Counted from the first letter of the stretch, positions 34,944 to 48,727 are shown. The stretch is DNA of 64,000 nucleotides from Tolypeutes matacus (GCA_026826555.1 JAKSZT010054396.1:14380535-14444534); one strand, 5' to 3'. Numbers and translations are program-made. Notes: generated by a model from the sequence alone, not told the origin.

Positions 34944-35444
34944 TGTATTAGTCAGCCAAAGGGGTGCTAATGTGAAATACCAAAAATGTGTTGGTCTTTA
35001 TAAAGGGTATTTATTTGGGGTAGAAGTCCACAGATATCAGGCCATAAAGCATTAAGTTTCTTCTCTCACCACGGTCCATTGCCACGTGTTAGAGCGAGAC
35101 AGCTGCTGGCGTTTGCCAGGATTCAGGCTTCTGGGGTTCCTCTCTTCCTGGGGCTGCATTTCTCTCCGGGCTTTGGTCCTGTTTCCTCCACAAGGTCAGC
35201 TGTAGACTATCAGGTGAACGGCTTGCTTCTCTTCTCTTGGGGGCCTCCTTTCCAACATCAAAACTGCTTCGCAAAAGACTGCTTCAACTGTCTTTTGCCT
35301 TGCCTTTTATATTCAATTCCCCACCCACCAAAGGGTGGGGCTCAACGCCCTAATCCTAACCTAATCATGCCCAGATTAACAGATCAGTTTACAAGCATGA
35401 TTCAATTATATTTTTGGAATTCATAATTACATCAAACTGCCACA
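34944..35444 (+). mobile_element. Solo LTR, MaLR-like
   Basis: 501 bp beginning TGTATTAG and ending CCACA, with a perfect 5 bp duplication AGTTG at 34939-34943 and 35445-35449. The TG...CA ends, size and duplication fit an ERVL-MaLR LTR. It has no internal coding sequence, so it is a recombined solo LTR. The 115-codon frame at 35079 lies inside it and is not a gene. Confidence 0.75.
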
Positions 35445-35449
35445 AGTTG

Positions 35450-36252
35450 TTTAACAGTCTTTTTTTTTTTTTTTTTTTTTTTAAACAAGGCTCCACCCCC
35501 ACCCCCGCCCCCATGATTAACTGACATTTGGATATTCCTACTCTGCCTTTTCTTTTTCAAGGTTTGTTAACCAAATTTCTTTTGATTGCAAGTAATAGAA
35601 ACCAAATTCAAACTAACTAGCTCCAAAAAGGGAATTAATAGGGATACTGGGGATTTTACAGTACCCAAGGGTACAAATATAGCCAGGCTTCCAGAGGCAG
35701 AAGGGAATCAGGAACTGGAAACCCATTAGTAACCTAGGCAGCTATTTTCTTATCACCTTGGGGCAGCAGGATCTCTGCTTCTCCTTACTTGTCTATTTCG
35801 TTTTTTTTTTCTTCTGTGTGTTGTATTTCACCGTTGCATAGGCGAAGCATGTCTTCTGACTCTTATATTCATATCTTCACTCATGGTTCTGTAATCCCAT
35901 TCTAAACCCCTGGGAGTAAATCCAATTTGAGGCAAGTGTTTATGTTTGGTGCAATCACCTATGGCCAATGAAGCCAAGGTTTCATAGAACATGACTTTCA
36001 GACCCCATTTTTGTGGGAGGGAATTGGATGCAGGGCATACAACTCTCAGAGGAGAGAAGTATGGGCTAAATAGATATTCTGAAAGGTAATGTCAACAAAA
36101 GAATATTAAATTATGAGAAAATTAAGATTTTTATGAATTAAAAAAGAAACCACTCAGTGGCTTTGTATATGTAAAGAAATTATTTCATCCCCAATCCATA
36201 GGTGATTGTTGTGAAAGTTGTTAAAAAAAATAATCCTCCCTTTTTCAAGTAC
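35450..36252. other. Intron 1, mostly unique
   Basis: T-run at 35460-35482; otherwise no recognisable repeat or gene. Confidence 0.4.
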
Positions 36253-36264
36253 AACCAATGGAGT

Positions 36265-36367
36265 GGGGGAGTGGATGTAGCTCAAGTGGTTGAGCGCCTG
36301 CTTTCCACGTACGAGATCCTGGGTTTAATCCCCAGTACCTTCAAAAGAAAAAAAAACCACAACAAAA
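36265..36367 (+). mobile_element. Short DAS SINE
   Basis: Single module with A-rich tail; perfect AACCAATGGAGT at 36253-36264 and 36368-36379. Confidence 0.93.
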
Positions 36368-36504
36368 AACCAATGGAGTCAATTTCTCAGCTTTCATCAT
36401 GCAGAATTTAAAGTTTGAGCCATGGTATTTCATGAATACACAAATATTGATGTATACCTTCTCTCACCTTATATTAACAGCGTTATCAGTACATTGTGTT
36501 TGTT

Positions 36505-36667
36505 TTTTTTTTTTGAGGTACCAGGGCTGGGGATTGAACCCAGGACTTTGTAGGTGGGAAGCTGGCTCTCAACCACTGAGCCACATCTGCTCCCCTGGTT
36601 TGGTTTTTCCTTTTTTTTTTCAGGTGGCACAGGGAAATGAACTCAGGACACCTCATCTGCTCCCCCA
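36505..36667 (-). mobile_element. Dimeric DAS SINE, shortened second module
   Basis: Two reversed modules; the right one (36623-36667) is truncated around the head. No clear duplication. Confidence 0.7.
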
Positions 36668-36801
36668 CCGTTATTCTTTATTTGGCAAACATGAGACTGT
36701 GCTAAAAGGATATTGCAAAGAAAGAAATATAACATTATCTACTCTTGAAGAGTAGATGTTTAATGTGATCAGAATAATACAGATGTGTGAAGGATACTTT
36801 T

Positions 36802-36974
36802 TTTTTTTTTTTTAAGATTTTATTTATTTATTCATTTATCCCCCCCTTGCTGCTTGTGCTCGCCGGACCAGCCAACCACACGCCGCGCGGGCGGGCCTGC
36901 CCTCACCAGGAGGCCCCGGGAACCGAACCCGGGGTAAACGGGAGCCCTACTGATTGAGCCACAGCCGCTTCCCC
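36802..36974 (-). mobile_element. Long-type DAS SINE with small internal deletion
   Basis: Perfect TGAAGGATACTTTT at 36788-36801 and 36975-36988. Lacks the CCTCCCATATGG segment between the boxes found in other copies. Confidence 0.93.
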
Positions 36975-36988
36975 TGAAGGATACTTTT

Positions 36989-37879
36989 GAAGTGTAAGAA
37001 AAAGAGAATGATAATCTCTCATGGGGAAAGAAGTAAAAGAAGTCTTCAAAGAGCAGGTCTCAAACATGCAGGAGCTGGCCATTTGAACAGGAGCAGTCTG
37101 GTAGAAGGAACTGGATTTGCATAGGTGGTGGGGAGTTGTGTAAAGAAGGAACTGTATATAGTTTAGTATGACTTCAGCATGGTTATTCTACAAGAAGTGA
37201 TTTTTTACCCCATACAATTTAATGATATTGAAATTAAAACTCTTCCATACCTGTCCTTCATGTGATAGTGAATACTGCCTTTTTTGAAAGGAGAATTATA
37301 GATTTTAGAACATCAAATCATATTGGACTATAACTTTGTTTTATATATTTATATATGTATGTATAGCTTTGTAAAATATTATTATTAGTGTTTTTTTTTC
37401 CCTCTGTAAAATTGGACCTACTTTTAAGCAAAACTAGTATAGGCAGTTGGCAGAATTCTTTGTGCTTCATTCACTACTTTGATCAGTTCATTAATGCCTT
37501 TACTTCTGTTTTTAATTCCTTTATCCACTCATTCATGTATCTTATCCTTCACCCCATCAAAAATAACCAAATAAACATAAAACCAAAACCTAGGGCTCCA
37601 TAGTGTTGTGAGAAGTGACTGAGGTAAGGGGAGAAGAGAAGGGAGGTAGTGGTGGCCAGCTTGGCAGTAGTCGTGGTGGTAGGATGTTTGTGTGTGTATT
37701 TCAAGCATGAGGTTTGCTTTTTTATAGTAAGCTCAGAAATCTCCCTTGTAACCAAGGTCACAAGTTGTGACTCATTCTCACTCCCTTCCACAAACCCACC
37801 AGTTTGCCTTTTGTCACTTTTGTCCTTCAAATGTGCTTTTGCTACTTTGTAGGAAGGAGGTAAGCAGAGAAAAGAGTGT
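36989..37879. other. Intron 1, no recognisable repeat
   Basis: Apparently unique. Short overlapping frames near 37549-38006 on both strands show no domain. Confidence 0.4.
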
Positions 37880-38155
37880 TTGCTGCTCCTTTTGTTTGGA
37901 ATGCCCTTCTATCTCTCTTCTATTACCCTTATTTCAAGATTTGGATGATATTTCCTTCTTTTGTGACTCTTCAGGCCTTAGCTGTATATCCTTGTGCTCT
38001 CTGTGATTATTCCTGTTGTAGACTGATACTTATCATAATTGCTTATTTACTTGTCTGCCTTCTCTATTAGAATTTAAACTCCTATAAGGCAGGGTCATAT
38101 TTTATTTGTCTTTATGTTCCCAGTGCCTAGTACAGAGTCTGGCATGTGGTAGGGA
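37880..38155 (+). repeat. L2 LINE 3' end
   Basis: L2 terminal pattern '...ctcctataaggcagggtcat...cagtgcctagtacagagtct'. Confidence 0.7.
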
Positions 38156-38472
38156 TACCAGTTCAAGAATCTTGGTTGCAAACAATAGAATTTAACTCAG
38201 GTTAGCTAAAGCAAAAAAAAAAAAAAAAGGGAATTTATTGGAAGGATATTGGTTAGCTTTCAAATTGACTGGAAAGCTGAACCAAGCTTAGAGAAACATA
38301 TAGGAAATAAGGAAAACTTAGAGCTAAATTATAGCCAAAGTTATACCATAGAAATGTACTCCTCTCTAAAATACCATTGACTCCTCCTTAGGATACTGGA
38401 TGCCATTGCTGGATCATAGCCACTGGGTGCTATATGTCACTACCCTAAGAATAAATTTTAAACTGTTACTGT

Positions 38473-38525
38473 AACTTTAACATTAAAGTTAATGTTTAAC
38501 TTTAATTAAAAAGTTAATTAAAGTT
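38473..38525. repeat. Pair of perfect AT-rich palindromes
   Basis: AACTTTAA/TTAAAGTT (2 nt loop, 38473-38490) and AACTTTAATTAA/TTAATTAAAGTT (4 nt loop, 38498-38525) lie end to end. Confidence 0.7.
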
Positions 38526-38612
38526 AGATTCAAATTCTACATGAGAGCATCTAGGTGACCAATCTATGTGCCTGGTCCCTAAGTAGAGAGAGTAAGAATC
38601 TGGTCTTTTTGT

Positions 38613-38696
38613 AAATATTTTATTTATGGATGGATGGTTACGTAGAAGAAAATATTAAAAAGAGGAAATAAAGTCAAATAAAGGGTGTTTATCAAG
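38613..38696. mobile_element. 84 bp insert between 18 bp direct repeats
   Basis: AGAATCTGGTCTTTTTGT occurs perfectly at 38595-38612 and 38697-38714. The insert has no poly(A) tail. On the + strand it contains two AATAAA hexamers about 15-30 nt before its right end, suggesting an mRNA 3' end copied without its tail. The source is unknown. Confidence 0.5.
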
Positions 38697-38714
38697 AGAA
38701 TCTGGTCTTTTTGT

Positions 38715-39420
38715 CTTTCATGGTTGTTGGATCTAGGACCCAGCTTCCTTCCAAGACACACATAGGAAAGGGAGATTCTCTAAACATAGGAAAAGGGAGT
38801 TCAGAAGGGGGATAGCCAAAAATAAAATTGACACATGTCCATTTCAATAAACAGCCAATAAGTATTTAATAAATGAATGAGAGAATTAGATTAATAATTT
38901 CCTGTCTCTAAACCTTAACATCATTAAGCATTGAAGTGATTACAGTGCCACTTCAGTAATTCAAAACAAAATCAATACCAAACTATAAAATGAGCAAAAT
39001 CAGCAAAGTTCTGATTTTTTAAATGATGAATACCTTATTATTAAATTATTGAAATCAAATTATTTAAATTCAGTTGAAAGTTTTTTTATGGTGTCCCTCT
39101 TTTGCAGTACCCTAATAAGCACATGCTTATTTGCTTATTTGGATAATCTAACACTGTATTCAGCAATGACTTAATTAAAACAATAATAACAACAAAACTG
39201 TTTTTTTTTTTTTTTTTCCAATAACCGAATTCATAATTTATTCCATCCCAGGGTATCTATTTGGAATATGAGGGTTCACAAAATTAAGCTTACCAATGAC
39301 ATGATTTTAGAAGTGCTTTCATACAGATAGGTTGGTTGAATATTATTTCTAATATTTCCCATGTTTTAAAAACACTTTTCCTCCCTGGACTCTGGTATTG
39401 AGGAAATCCTATTCCTTCTC
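38715..39420. other. Intron 1, no recognisable repeat
   Basis: T-run at 39200-39216; otherwise apparently unique. Confidence 0.4.
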
Positions 39421-39424
39421 TCCA

Positions 39425-40690
<1,266 letters not shown>

Positions 40691-40734
40691 AAAAAAATTT
40701 CTTTCTAAGCCTTCTTACCAATGAAATATAATGT

Positions 40735-41165
40735 TTTGTTACAACCACTTTAGAAAATTGTTTGGCATTTCTACCAAAGTTGAATATACGTATACCCTAT
40801 GTCCTAGCAGTTTCATTCCTAAGGTATATTTAAAACAATGTGTGTAGTTGTGCATCAAAATACATGTACAATAATTTGTACATGACTTTGTTTATAATAG
40901 CCTAACAAGAAACCAAATGTTCATTTACAGTAGAATGGGTAAGTAAAGTTGTGGTATATTCTTAAAATGAAAAAACTGTACAGAAGTGAAAATGAACAAA
41001 CTACTGCTATGTATATGAATATTGCTGAATCTTAAAAATATACTTTAGAGTGAACAAAGCTAGACCAAACATAACTGTATGAGTCCTTTCATGTTCCATT
41101 TATATAAAGTTCAGAAATAGACAAAAGTAATCTAGTGTTAGAAATCAAAATAGTAGTTACCTTTG
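40735..41165 (+). repeat. Ancient L1 tail, sense
   Basis: 'gaaaattgtttggcatttct...ccctatgtcctagcagtttc' is a decayed ORF2 3' region of an old L1. Confidence 0.6.
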
Positions 41166-41194
41166 GGAAAGCTGGAGGTGGCTTCCTCTTTTTT

Positions 41195-41815
41195 AAAATA
41201 TATATTTTATTAGAGAAGTTGTGAACTTACAAAACAATCATATACATGTGTGGAATTCCCATACAGTACCCCTCCACAAACACACTACGTTGTTGTGGAA
41301 CATTTCTTACAGATTATGAGATAATATCATCAGATTATTACCCCTAACTATGGTCTGTAGGGTACATTTGATATATTTTTTCCATACCTTCCTATTATTA
41401 ACACAGTACATCTTTGGCATTGATGCAAGAATATTACAGTATTGCTGTTAACTATAGTCCATAGGTTACTTTAATTGTATTTTTCCCATGCTTCTCCACA
41501 TTCTTATCATCTTGCAATAGTAATGTACATTTGTTCTGGTTCATAAAAGGACATTCCTGTATTTGTACTATTACCCACAATTCTCATCCATCTCTGGGCT
41601 CACTATGTTATTTAGTCCCTAGATTATTCTCTAGGTTTCTTTAAATTGACATTTACATCCCTAGACTACCCTTTTCAGCCACAATCCCATTTATAAACCA
41701 CCTATGTTAGTTTTGCACATTATAATTTGTTACCATCAACTCTATCCATTTCCACATTTTTACAGTCAAGTTAATTAAAACTTCTACGTGCTTGAAGCAT
41801 CAGTACCCCTGAGAA
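41195..41815 (-). mobile_element. L1 3' UTR, antisense
   Basis: Same xenarthran L1 3' UTR as 24571-25440, including the repeated 'actatggtc'/'actatagtcc' blocks, without ORF2. Confidence 0.7.
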
Positions 41816-42279
41816 GGAGGTGTCTTCCTCTTAATTGGTAATATTCCATTTCTTTACCTGGGAGGTGGTTATAATAGATGATGTGTTCACTTTGTGATAC
41901 TTCCTGGACTTGTGGCAGTCTTCTAAATGTATTTATACTTTAAAGTGAAAAGACAAAAACAAAAAAACTGATTTGCATATCGATTAGCTTGGGGAGGGAA
42001 TCCTTAAAATTGTATGTAAAGATTTTCTGCATGTGTTTATTAGGGCACAAAAGATCCATAACATTAATTACTTTCTCAAAGGGTTCATGACCCAAAATAA
42101 GGTTAAGAACCCACATCACCAAAGCTTACATATTCAGAAAAATTATTACTAATTAAAACTTTTTTATTATGGAATGTTTACTTTTTACAATGGGAAAAAT
42201 CCCTTGCCTCTAAGAGAAGACCTATTTATATTTTCCATTTCATCCCCTCACACTTTCTCAAGACTTTTGCTTTTATAGT
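41816..42279. other. Intron 1, no recognisable repeat
   Basis: Apparently unique. Confidence 0.4.
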
Positions 42280-42716
42280 TGTTTCAGTTTCCTGGATGCC
42301 AAAGCAAATACCATGGAATTTATTGGCTTACAGTTTTGAGGCTATGAGAAGTCCAAAATCAAGCCATCATCAAGGCAATTCTTTCTTCCAGAAGACTGTG
42401 CCATTCTGGAGCTGGCTGCTGGCAATCCGTGGTCCTTGATATTTCTGTCCTGTGGCATTGCACATAGTGACCTCTCTTGGCTTCTCACTTCTATTTTTCC
42501 TTGATGTTCAGCTTTTGACTGCTCCTTCTGTGACTTTTTTTTCATTTCTGACCTTTATAAGACCTTCAGTTATAGGATTAAGACCCATCCTGATTCATCT
42601 GGACCACTCATTAACTGAAGTTACTCATCAAAAGGTGCTGTTTACAAAAGTTCACACCCATAGGAATGGATTAGTTTAAGAACATGTTTTTCTGGGGTTC
42701 ATAGCTCCAAATCACA
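42280..42716 (+). mobile_element. LTR, MaLR-like (family shared with 47277)
   Basis: Starts TGTTTCAG and ends ATCACA. Co-linear with the LTR at 47277 throughout ('gaagactgtg', 'ggctggctgct', 'aagaacatgtttttctgggg'). No convincing 5 bp duplication. Confidence 0.55.
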
Positions 42717-43120
42717 ATTACCTTCTTTCTCTTCATATCTTCATTTTCTCTCTCTACTTGATGATTGTCATCAGCATACCTCCATTAGTTTTGTTCATCC
42801 TTTTAAAAAGCTCTGTCTTGATTACATGTTATCTACCAGTTACTGCTCCATTTCCCTGCTCCCCTTCACTTCAAAACTCCTCCACTGAGTTATCTATACT
42901 TCCTTACCTCCCATTCTGTCCTCATTTAATTCCTTTTGGGCTTGCTTTCTTAACATGTCACTGAAATGGCTTTCTCAAAGTTACACTTATTTGAGTCTTG
43001 CTGAAACCAGGGTGAAGTATCTCTATTTGGGAAGAAGTGAGGTGAGAGGACCACAGGTATAGAAAATTGACTTAATCCTATTTCTCATTTTCATAGTATA
43101 CTTTTACTGTTGGCCCGCAT
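42717..43120. other. Intron 1, no recognisable repeat
   Basis: Pyrimidine-rich, apparently unique. Confidence 0.4.
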
Positions 43121-43133
43121 AGGACCCTGTTTT

Positions 43134-43423
43134 TTGTTTGTTTGTTTTAAAGATTTATTTTAAATCTTTGAACAGATGGTTCACTCATCTGTCTGCTCAT
43201 TGTTTGCTCGCTTTCTCCAGGAGGCACTGGGAACCAAATCTAGGACCTCCCACGTGAGAGGCAAGTGCCTGAGGGCCTGAGCCACATCTGGCAGGGGCGG
43301 AGTCTAGCTCATTGCTGTGGGAGTCAGCGTGTGCTTGTCATCTTTTAGGAGGCACATGGACATAACCGGGGACCTCCCATGTAGTAGGCGGGTGTCCAAG
43401 TGGTTGAGTCACATCCACTTCCC
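43134..43423 (-). mobile_element. Dimeric DAS SINE
   Basis: Two reversed modules; perfect AGGACCCTGTTTT at 43121-43133 and 43424-43436. Confidence 0.92.
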
Positions 43424-43436
43424 AGGACCCTGTTTT

Positions 43437-43789
43437 AATTTTATTTTATCCTCCTTTATTCCTCATCTTCATTCTCATTCCCTTTCCCCCCATTTTGTAT
43501 GTTTAATACATCATCTTGAATATATCTTTGAAAACTTTGATGCTATTTCAAATATATATGTTATTTTAATCTATATAAATCTCACTGTAGATTCCTTTCT
43601 GTTTCTTACTATTTTCATTCAACACTAAAGTTTAAAAAAAAGGGTTCATGGTGCTGAGTTTATATCTATTTCAGTGCTTCTGACTGCTGTGTGGTATTCA
43701 GTCATAGGTATCTGCCACATTTTAAAATTCATTCTTTTAGTTATATATAGACACCTTGGTTTGTTTTTTCATTCAGCAAAAATTGACCA
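43437..43789. other. Intron 1, possible decayed L1
   Basis: 43600-43760 faintly resembles an antisense L1 ORF2 end; not assignable. Confidence 0.3.
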
Positions 43790-44235
43790 CCTACTGTTCA
43801 CCTGACCACCTACTCTTCACCAGGTACTGTTCTAGGTGCTGGTTATCCAGTAGTGAATAAAACAGAAAAATCCTCACCCTCAAGGAATTTATAATCTACA
43901 ATCTTATGGGAAAGACAGTTAATAAAACGAATAAGTTCAATATATAGTATGTTAGATAGTGAAAAGTGCTAAGATGAGAAAATTAAAGGAGGAAAAAAGA
44001 GAATATAAAATGTTAGGCGTGGGAGGCTGTTGAAAATTTTAGTAGGATGGTCATGGAAGGCCTCCCTGAGAAGGTAACTTTTTAGTAAAGACCTGAAAGA
44101 AATGATGGATGCAGCTGCCTAGGCTGGCTGTGGGGAACACCATTCCAGGCAGAGAGAGAAGCAAGTATAAAGACCTTGAGGCTGGAGCATGCCTGGTTTG
44201 TTCAAGGATCAGCAAGAAGGCTGACATATAACCTC
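43790..44235 (+). repeat. Ancient interspersed repeat, family unresolved
   Basis: Segments 'gtactgttctaggtgctggt' and 'gaaggcctccctgagaaggt' belong to a widespread old mammalian repeat also seen at 9880 and 30480. Confidence 0.5.
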
Positions 44236-44314
44236 CAAGAGTGCTTTCAAAGAGGTGTTTTTTTTTTAAATATGCTAAATTATCTCTCTTACTATTTTAT
44301 TTGGACTTATTCTT

Positions 44315-44409
44315 TCCTTTTTTTTTTTTTACCGGGAGGTCCCAGGGATCGAACCCAGGCCCTTCCATATGGGAGACGGATGCCCAACCATTTGAACCAC
44401 ATCTGCCCC
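44315..44409 (-). mobile_element. Short DAS SINE
   Basis: Perfect TGGACTTATTCTT at 44302-44314 and 44410-44422; 'gggagacggatgcccaacc' subtype. Confidence 0.93.
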
Positions 44410-44559
44410 TGGACTTATTCTTAAACATTCTTATTTGATGTTTTCTACTTACCCTAGTTTCTTTTCATTTTTTCTTTGTCCTTTCCTGTTTTCTATGGAT
44501 AAATCATATTTTTTTGCATGCCAACTTGAAAGTTAGTCTATTTTTATTCTTCTGATAGC

Positions 44560-44935
44560 TGCTTTTTATTTATTTTGCAGTTTTATTGAGATATATTCAC
44601 ATACCATACAATCTATCCAAAATGTGTAATCAATGGCTTTTAGTATAATCACAATGTTGTGTATTCATTGCCACAAAAAATTTAGGAACTATTTCATTAT
44701 TCCAAAAGGAATTCCTTCCCCTACATAACCACTAATCTTACTTCATCTTATAAATTGATTTCTATTTACATTTTAAATAGAGTCGTACAATATGTCGTAC
44801 TTTTGTCCGGTTTCTTTCACTTAGCATAATGTGCTTTTTTGTCTGATATTAACATTTTGTAGTATTAACATACATTAGTTCAGCTTACTCTTTATCTAGT
44901 CATATTTCTATTAATATAATTATTTTTGTCTATCA
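44560..44935 (-). mobile_element. Old L1 3' end, antisense
   Basis: 'ttttattgagatatattcac...catacaatctatccaaaatg' is an L1M-type tail; ORF2 end traces follow. Confidence 0.6.
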
Positions 44936-46370
44936 ATTTTTTTTTAGCTTAGTTATTATTTATATCTTGCCCTTGAATAAGACATTTATCTTGGCAGACT
45001 CTCACTATCCTCTATTCTTCCCCCACCTCTGCCTTGCCACTTGGGGTTCTCTAGGCTTTTGATGTTCAGGATTGCTATGGGTATATTTCCCCCCTCCCCT
45101 AATGTTTATATAGAAATAGTGAACCTTTAAATTATTTATTCACATTTTCTTGCCATATCTTATAGAGTCCTCTGGTAAGATAAGGATGTTTTTTCTCTTC
45201 TTATTATAAACTTTCTCCTCCCACAAGTGTTTCACTCAAATTCTATGAGTCTTTAAGGATATGCAGTTATAAGTAATCTTTAGATCAATAGTTTATTTTT
45301 CTGTTTAGCTGTCTCCTTGGTAAACCTTCTGAGTCCTTATATTCCTATATTTCTAAGAATATCTTTATTTTATCCTTGAATTTAAATGATAGTTTAGCTA
45401 TATATAAAGTTTACTTTCTTTCAACATTAAAAAAATATTACTACATTACTTCCAGTGTTACTGGTTAGAAGAGTCCCTGCCCCCACCCCCACCCCATAGG
45501 TAATATGCTTTTTCTTTCTAGGAAGTTTTAGAATTTTCTCTTTGTCTCTTGTTCTTAGATTTCTCTATAAAGTGTCTAGGTTTTTTTTCTTATCTAGAAC
45601 TGTTGTCTTATATCTTTTATTCCTGTAATTCCAATCTGTTACTTCACCCAGCTGATTTTAAAATTTTTCAATTATTATATTTTTCATATCCAAGATCTCC
45701 AGGTGGTTCTTAATTGTGCTTATTCCTTGTTATTTTCCTACTATCCTCCTTTAGTTTCCTGAAGATGTTTATTATGCTTATTTAAAATTTTTGTTCTCTC
45801 TGGACCATAGATATTAACTACCTTGACTGATATAATATGTACCTAAATGTAGCGGCAAAAACCTCAGGTTCAAATTTATGTCCTTCCTGGTGAATTTATA
45901 GAGTTATGTGTGTGGAAGAGTGGGGTGGGGTGGAGTGTGGGCTTAGACCTAAAGGTGGAGATTTGCCAAGGAAATTAGTTGTTCTCTTTTGTCTATAAGA
46001 CATATCAATATAGTTATCAAGGAGATTTTTTGGACTTCAATGAAGAGTCAGGGTTGGTGATATAAATTTTTTATTTTTTTTAATTTATTTTTTATTTTTT
46101 TAAAGGTGATATAAATTTGAAAGTGAGCAGCAGTTAGTGGGACTAAGCAGTTTTATTGGGAATAAAAAGAAAAGGAAGGTTTTGTGGATGATTTGATTGC
46201 TGAAGTAGGTTAAGAGGGTTTAAGAATAGAAGTATTGTCTAAGGTTGATCCTGGCCATCAGAATGGTTAGAAAGAGCAGAGTATCATACAGTCTCATTAA
46301 ATTGGCCTGCTTATCCTCATCAGTTCTGCAGTTCTGGGTCACTGTTTCAGTCTTAGTGGAACTTTAATAG
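44936..46370. other. Intron 1, partly ancient repeat
   Basis: 45340-45830 resembles a decayed old L1 but could not be assigned. No gene seen. Confidence 0.35.
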
Positions 46371-46379
46371 TCTACATGG

Positions 46380-46565
46380 TATAGTAGCAAGAGATCTGGG
46401 ATAAGGAGTTTCAGGCCATGCTCTCCTACTGATAAGCTGTTTTACTTTGGGCAAGCCGAATTAGCCTTCCTGGACTTTAATTTCCTCCTCAACAAAATGG
46501 TGAGATTGAACCAAATGATTTTTAAGGCCCTTTTCTGCTCCAAAATTATGTGATTCTTTGAGGAG
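46380..46565 (+). repeat. MIR SINE, ancient
   Basis: 'tagtagcaagagatctggga...tttgggcaagcc...aaaatggtgagattgaacc' MIR pattern. Confidence 0.65.
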
Positions 46566-47276
46566 ATGCAATTATATTTTCAGACCAGTCATTTGATGAA
46601 AATAATTTTCTTGAGATGATTTCACCAAAATAGAATTAGTTGATAAGATTATAATCAGTTTTAGTAATTGCTGGATTATTTTCCAGAAAAATTGTTCCAA
46701 ATCACAGTGTCATTAACCATTTATAAATGTGAGAATATCCCTACACCACCATTAGCATTGTGTTTAATGTTTTTTATTCATATTTGCTAATATAATGGCT
46801 ATGCTGTAGTACTTCAATGTTTATTTTACATTTTTAAAATTATTTGTAAGGCTAATGATTCTTCCAAGTATTTTAGTATTTGGGTTTCCTTCTGTTATTT
46901 ATTTATTTTTTTGAAATAGTCTTTGATCATCTAGGTCCTACAAATTTAAAAAATGGTATTGATCATTATTAACTAAAAGAAAACGGAATTCTCAAAGTTG
47001 TTTTCAAAAATTAATTCTCAAAGACCTTTTCAAGTCTTATGTTATTTGATATAGTTTGTGAGAAAAAGTAGAAAGGGATTTTTAAAAAGGCATAATGTGT
47101 ATTTAAATAGGCAGTGAAATGAAATAGTTAAGAAATTGAAATGTTCAATGTAAACCAAATAAACTATAAATCTTGTACATCTGCTTTTTAAAAAAGGTTA
47201 TGTTTTTAATTAATCTCATTTTTATTATATATTAATTTATCTGTATTTTAGATTGCTTGTCTTATGTGAATGTATT
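46566..47276. other. Intron 1, possible decayed L1
   Basis: 46640-46860 has faint antisense L1 ORF2 resemblance. Otherwise nothing recognisable. Confidence 0.35.
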
Positions 47277-47955
47277 TGTTTTAGTTTCCTTAGCTGCTCA
47301 AGCAAATACTATGCAATGGATGGGCATTTATTTATTTATTTATCCCCCCCTTGCTGCTTGTGCTCACTGTGTCCATCTGCTGTGCATTTTTATGTGTCTG
47401 CTTGTCTCCCTCTCCCGGGTCGTCCTGCTGTGTCAGCTCACCACGCCGGCTGGCTTGCCTTCACCAGGAGGCCCCAGGAAGCGAACCCGGGTTCTCCCAT
47501 ATGGTAAACGGGAGCCCTATCGATTGAGCCACATCCACTTCCCGGGATGGGCTTTAAACAATGGAAATTGAATGGCTCATGGTTTTGAGGTTAGGGAAAA
47601 AGGTCCAAATGAAGGCATCATCAAGGATATGCTTTCTTCCCGAAGACTGTGATGTTCTGGGGCTGGCTGCTAGTGATCCTTGGTTCTTAGCTTGTCACAT
47701 GGCAAGGCACATAGCCCTGGCCTCTCTCTGCTCTTACCGATTCCGTTGAATTTCACCCTATTTCCTCTGTGGCTCTCTCTGTCTGTAAATTTCATTCTGC
47801 TTATAAAAAAGACCCATCCTGATGGGGGTAAGTGACACCTTAACTGAAGTAACCACATCAAAATGTTCTACTTACAGTGAATTCACACCCACAGGAATGG
47901 ATGAGGTTTAAGAACATGTTTTTCTGGGGTACATACAGCTCCAAGCCACAACACT
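47277..47955 (+). mobile_element. LTR, MaLR-like, split by a SINE
   Basis: Begins TGTTTTAG; after removing the SINE it is about 455 bp and parallels the LTR at 42280. End uncertain near CCACAACA. Confidence 0.55.
47326..47544 (-). mobile_element. Long DAS SINE variant nested in LTR
   Basis: Has GGATGGGC at 47318-47325 and 47545-47552. Contains an extra TGTGTCTGCTTGTCTC-rich segment absent from other long copies. Confidence 0.85.
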
Positions 47956-48720
47956 AAAAAGTCAGCCCTTTCAAGTAGCTTGTGTCTGACTGTGAAATAG
48001 GGAAGAAAAGCTACATATTGTATGTTTGAGAAAAACTTTTGGGAAGATTCCACTGGTGTCAACAATTCATTTTAGATACCAGTTAACAAATGCATATGAT
48101 ATTTCAAAGAGGAAGGAAGAACTTTGCGATGTGGGGGCAGTATGCGTATGGGAAATTAAGTAAAAAAGAATGGTGCAAGAGATGAAATTTAAAAACAGAC
48201 TTCCCTTTCACTGTACACTGCTAAACACCATATATTTGCGTTTCATTTACAGTACTGAGTTTGAACAGATTTTCAGTGAAAGACTGGTAGTTGTTTTTTG
48301 ATGTTATTAGTTTATAGGGAAACTAATTTCATTGTAGGAATGATAAATCAGATAGTAGTTTCTTTATTTTAGAAGAATGTAAAGTTAAAAAAAAATTTAC
48401 CTATCTCTAACTATTTCTCATCTTCTTACAATTTCTGTACTGTTCTTTTACTTTTATGCCTTTTATTCTGTTTTTCTCTTGTCTTTTTTATTCCTTTTCT
48501 TGCCATATTTCCTTGTTCAACCTTTTTTTCCTTTTCTTTTTTACTGTTTTCTCTCAAATTTGGTCATTCTTTTTCTTACCTGCTAATTGTCTCACTCTCC
48601 AGCTAGTTAACTTCTCCCACTTACCTATTAATTTAGGTATTAATTTTTGTCCATCAAAGCCCATGTTCACTAAGTAGCATACAGGTCTCAGGTAATTGTT
48701 TTCTTCTCTTCCATTCTTGA
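47956..48720. other. Intron 1, no recognisable repeat
   Basis: Pyrimidine-rich stretch at 48440-48560; no gene. Confidence 0.4.
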
Positions 48721-48727
48721 ATATGAA

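Noticed and set aside
35079..35426. 115-codon open frame
   Set aside because: Entirely inside the solo LTR with flanking AGTTG duplications.
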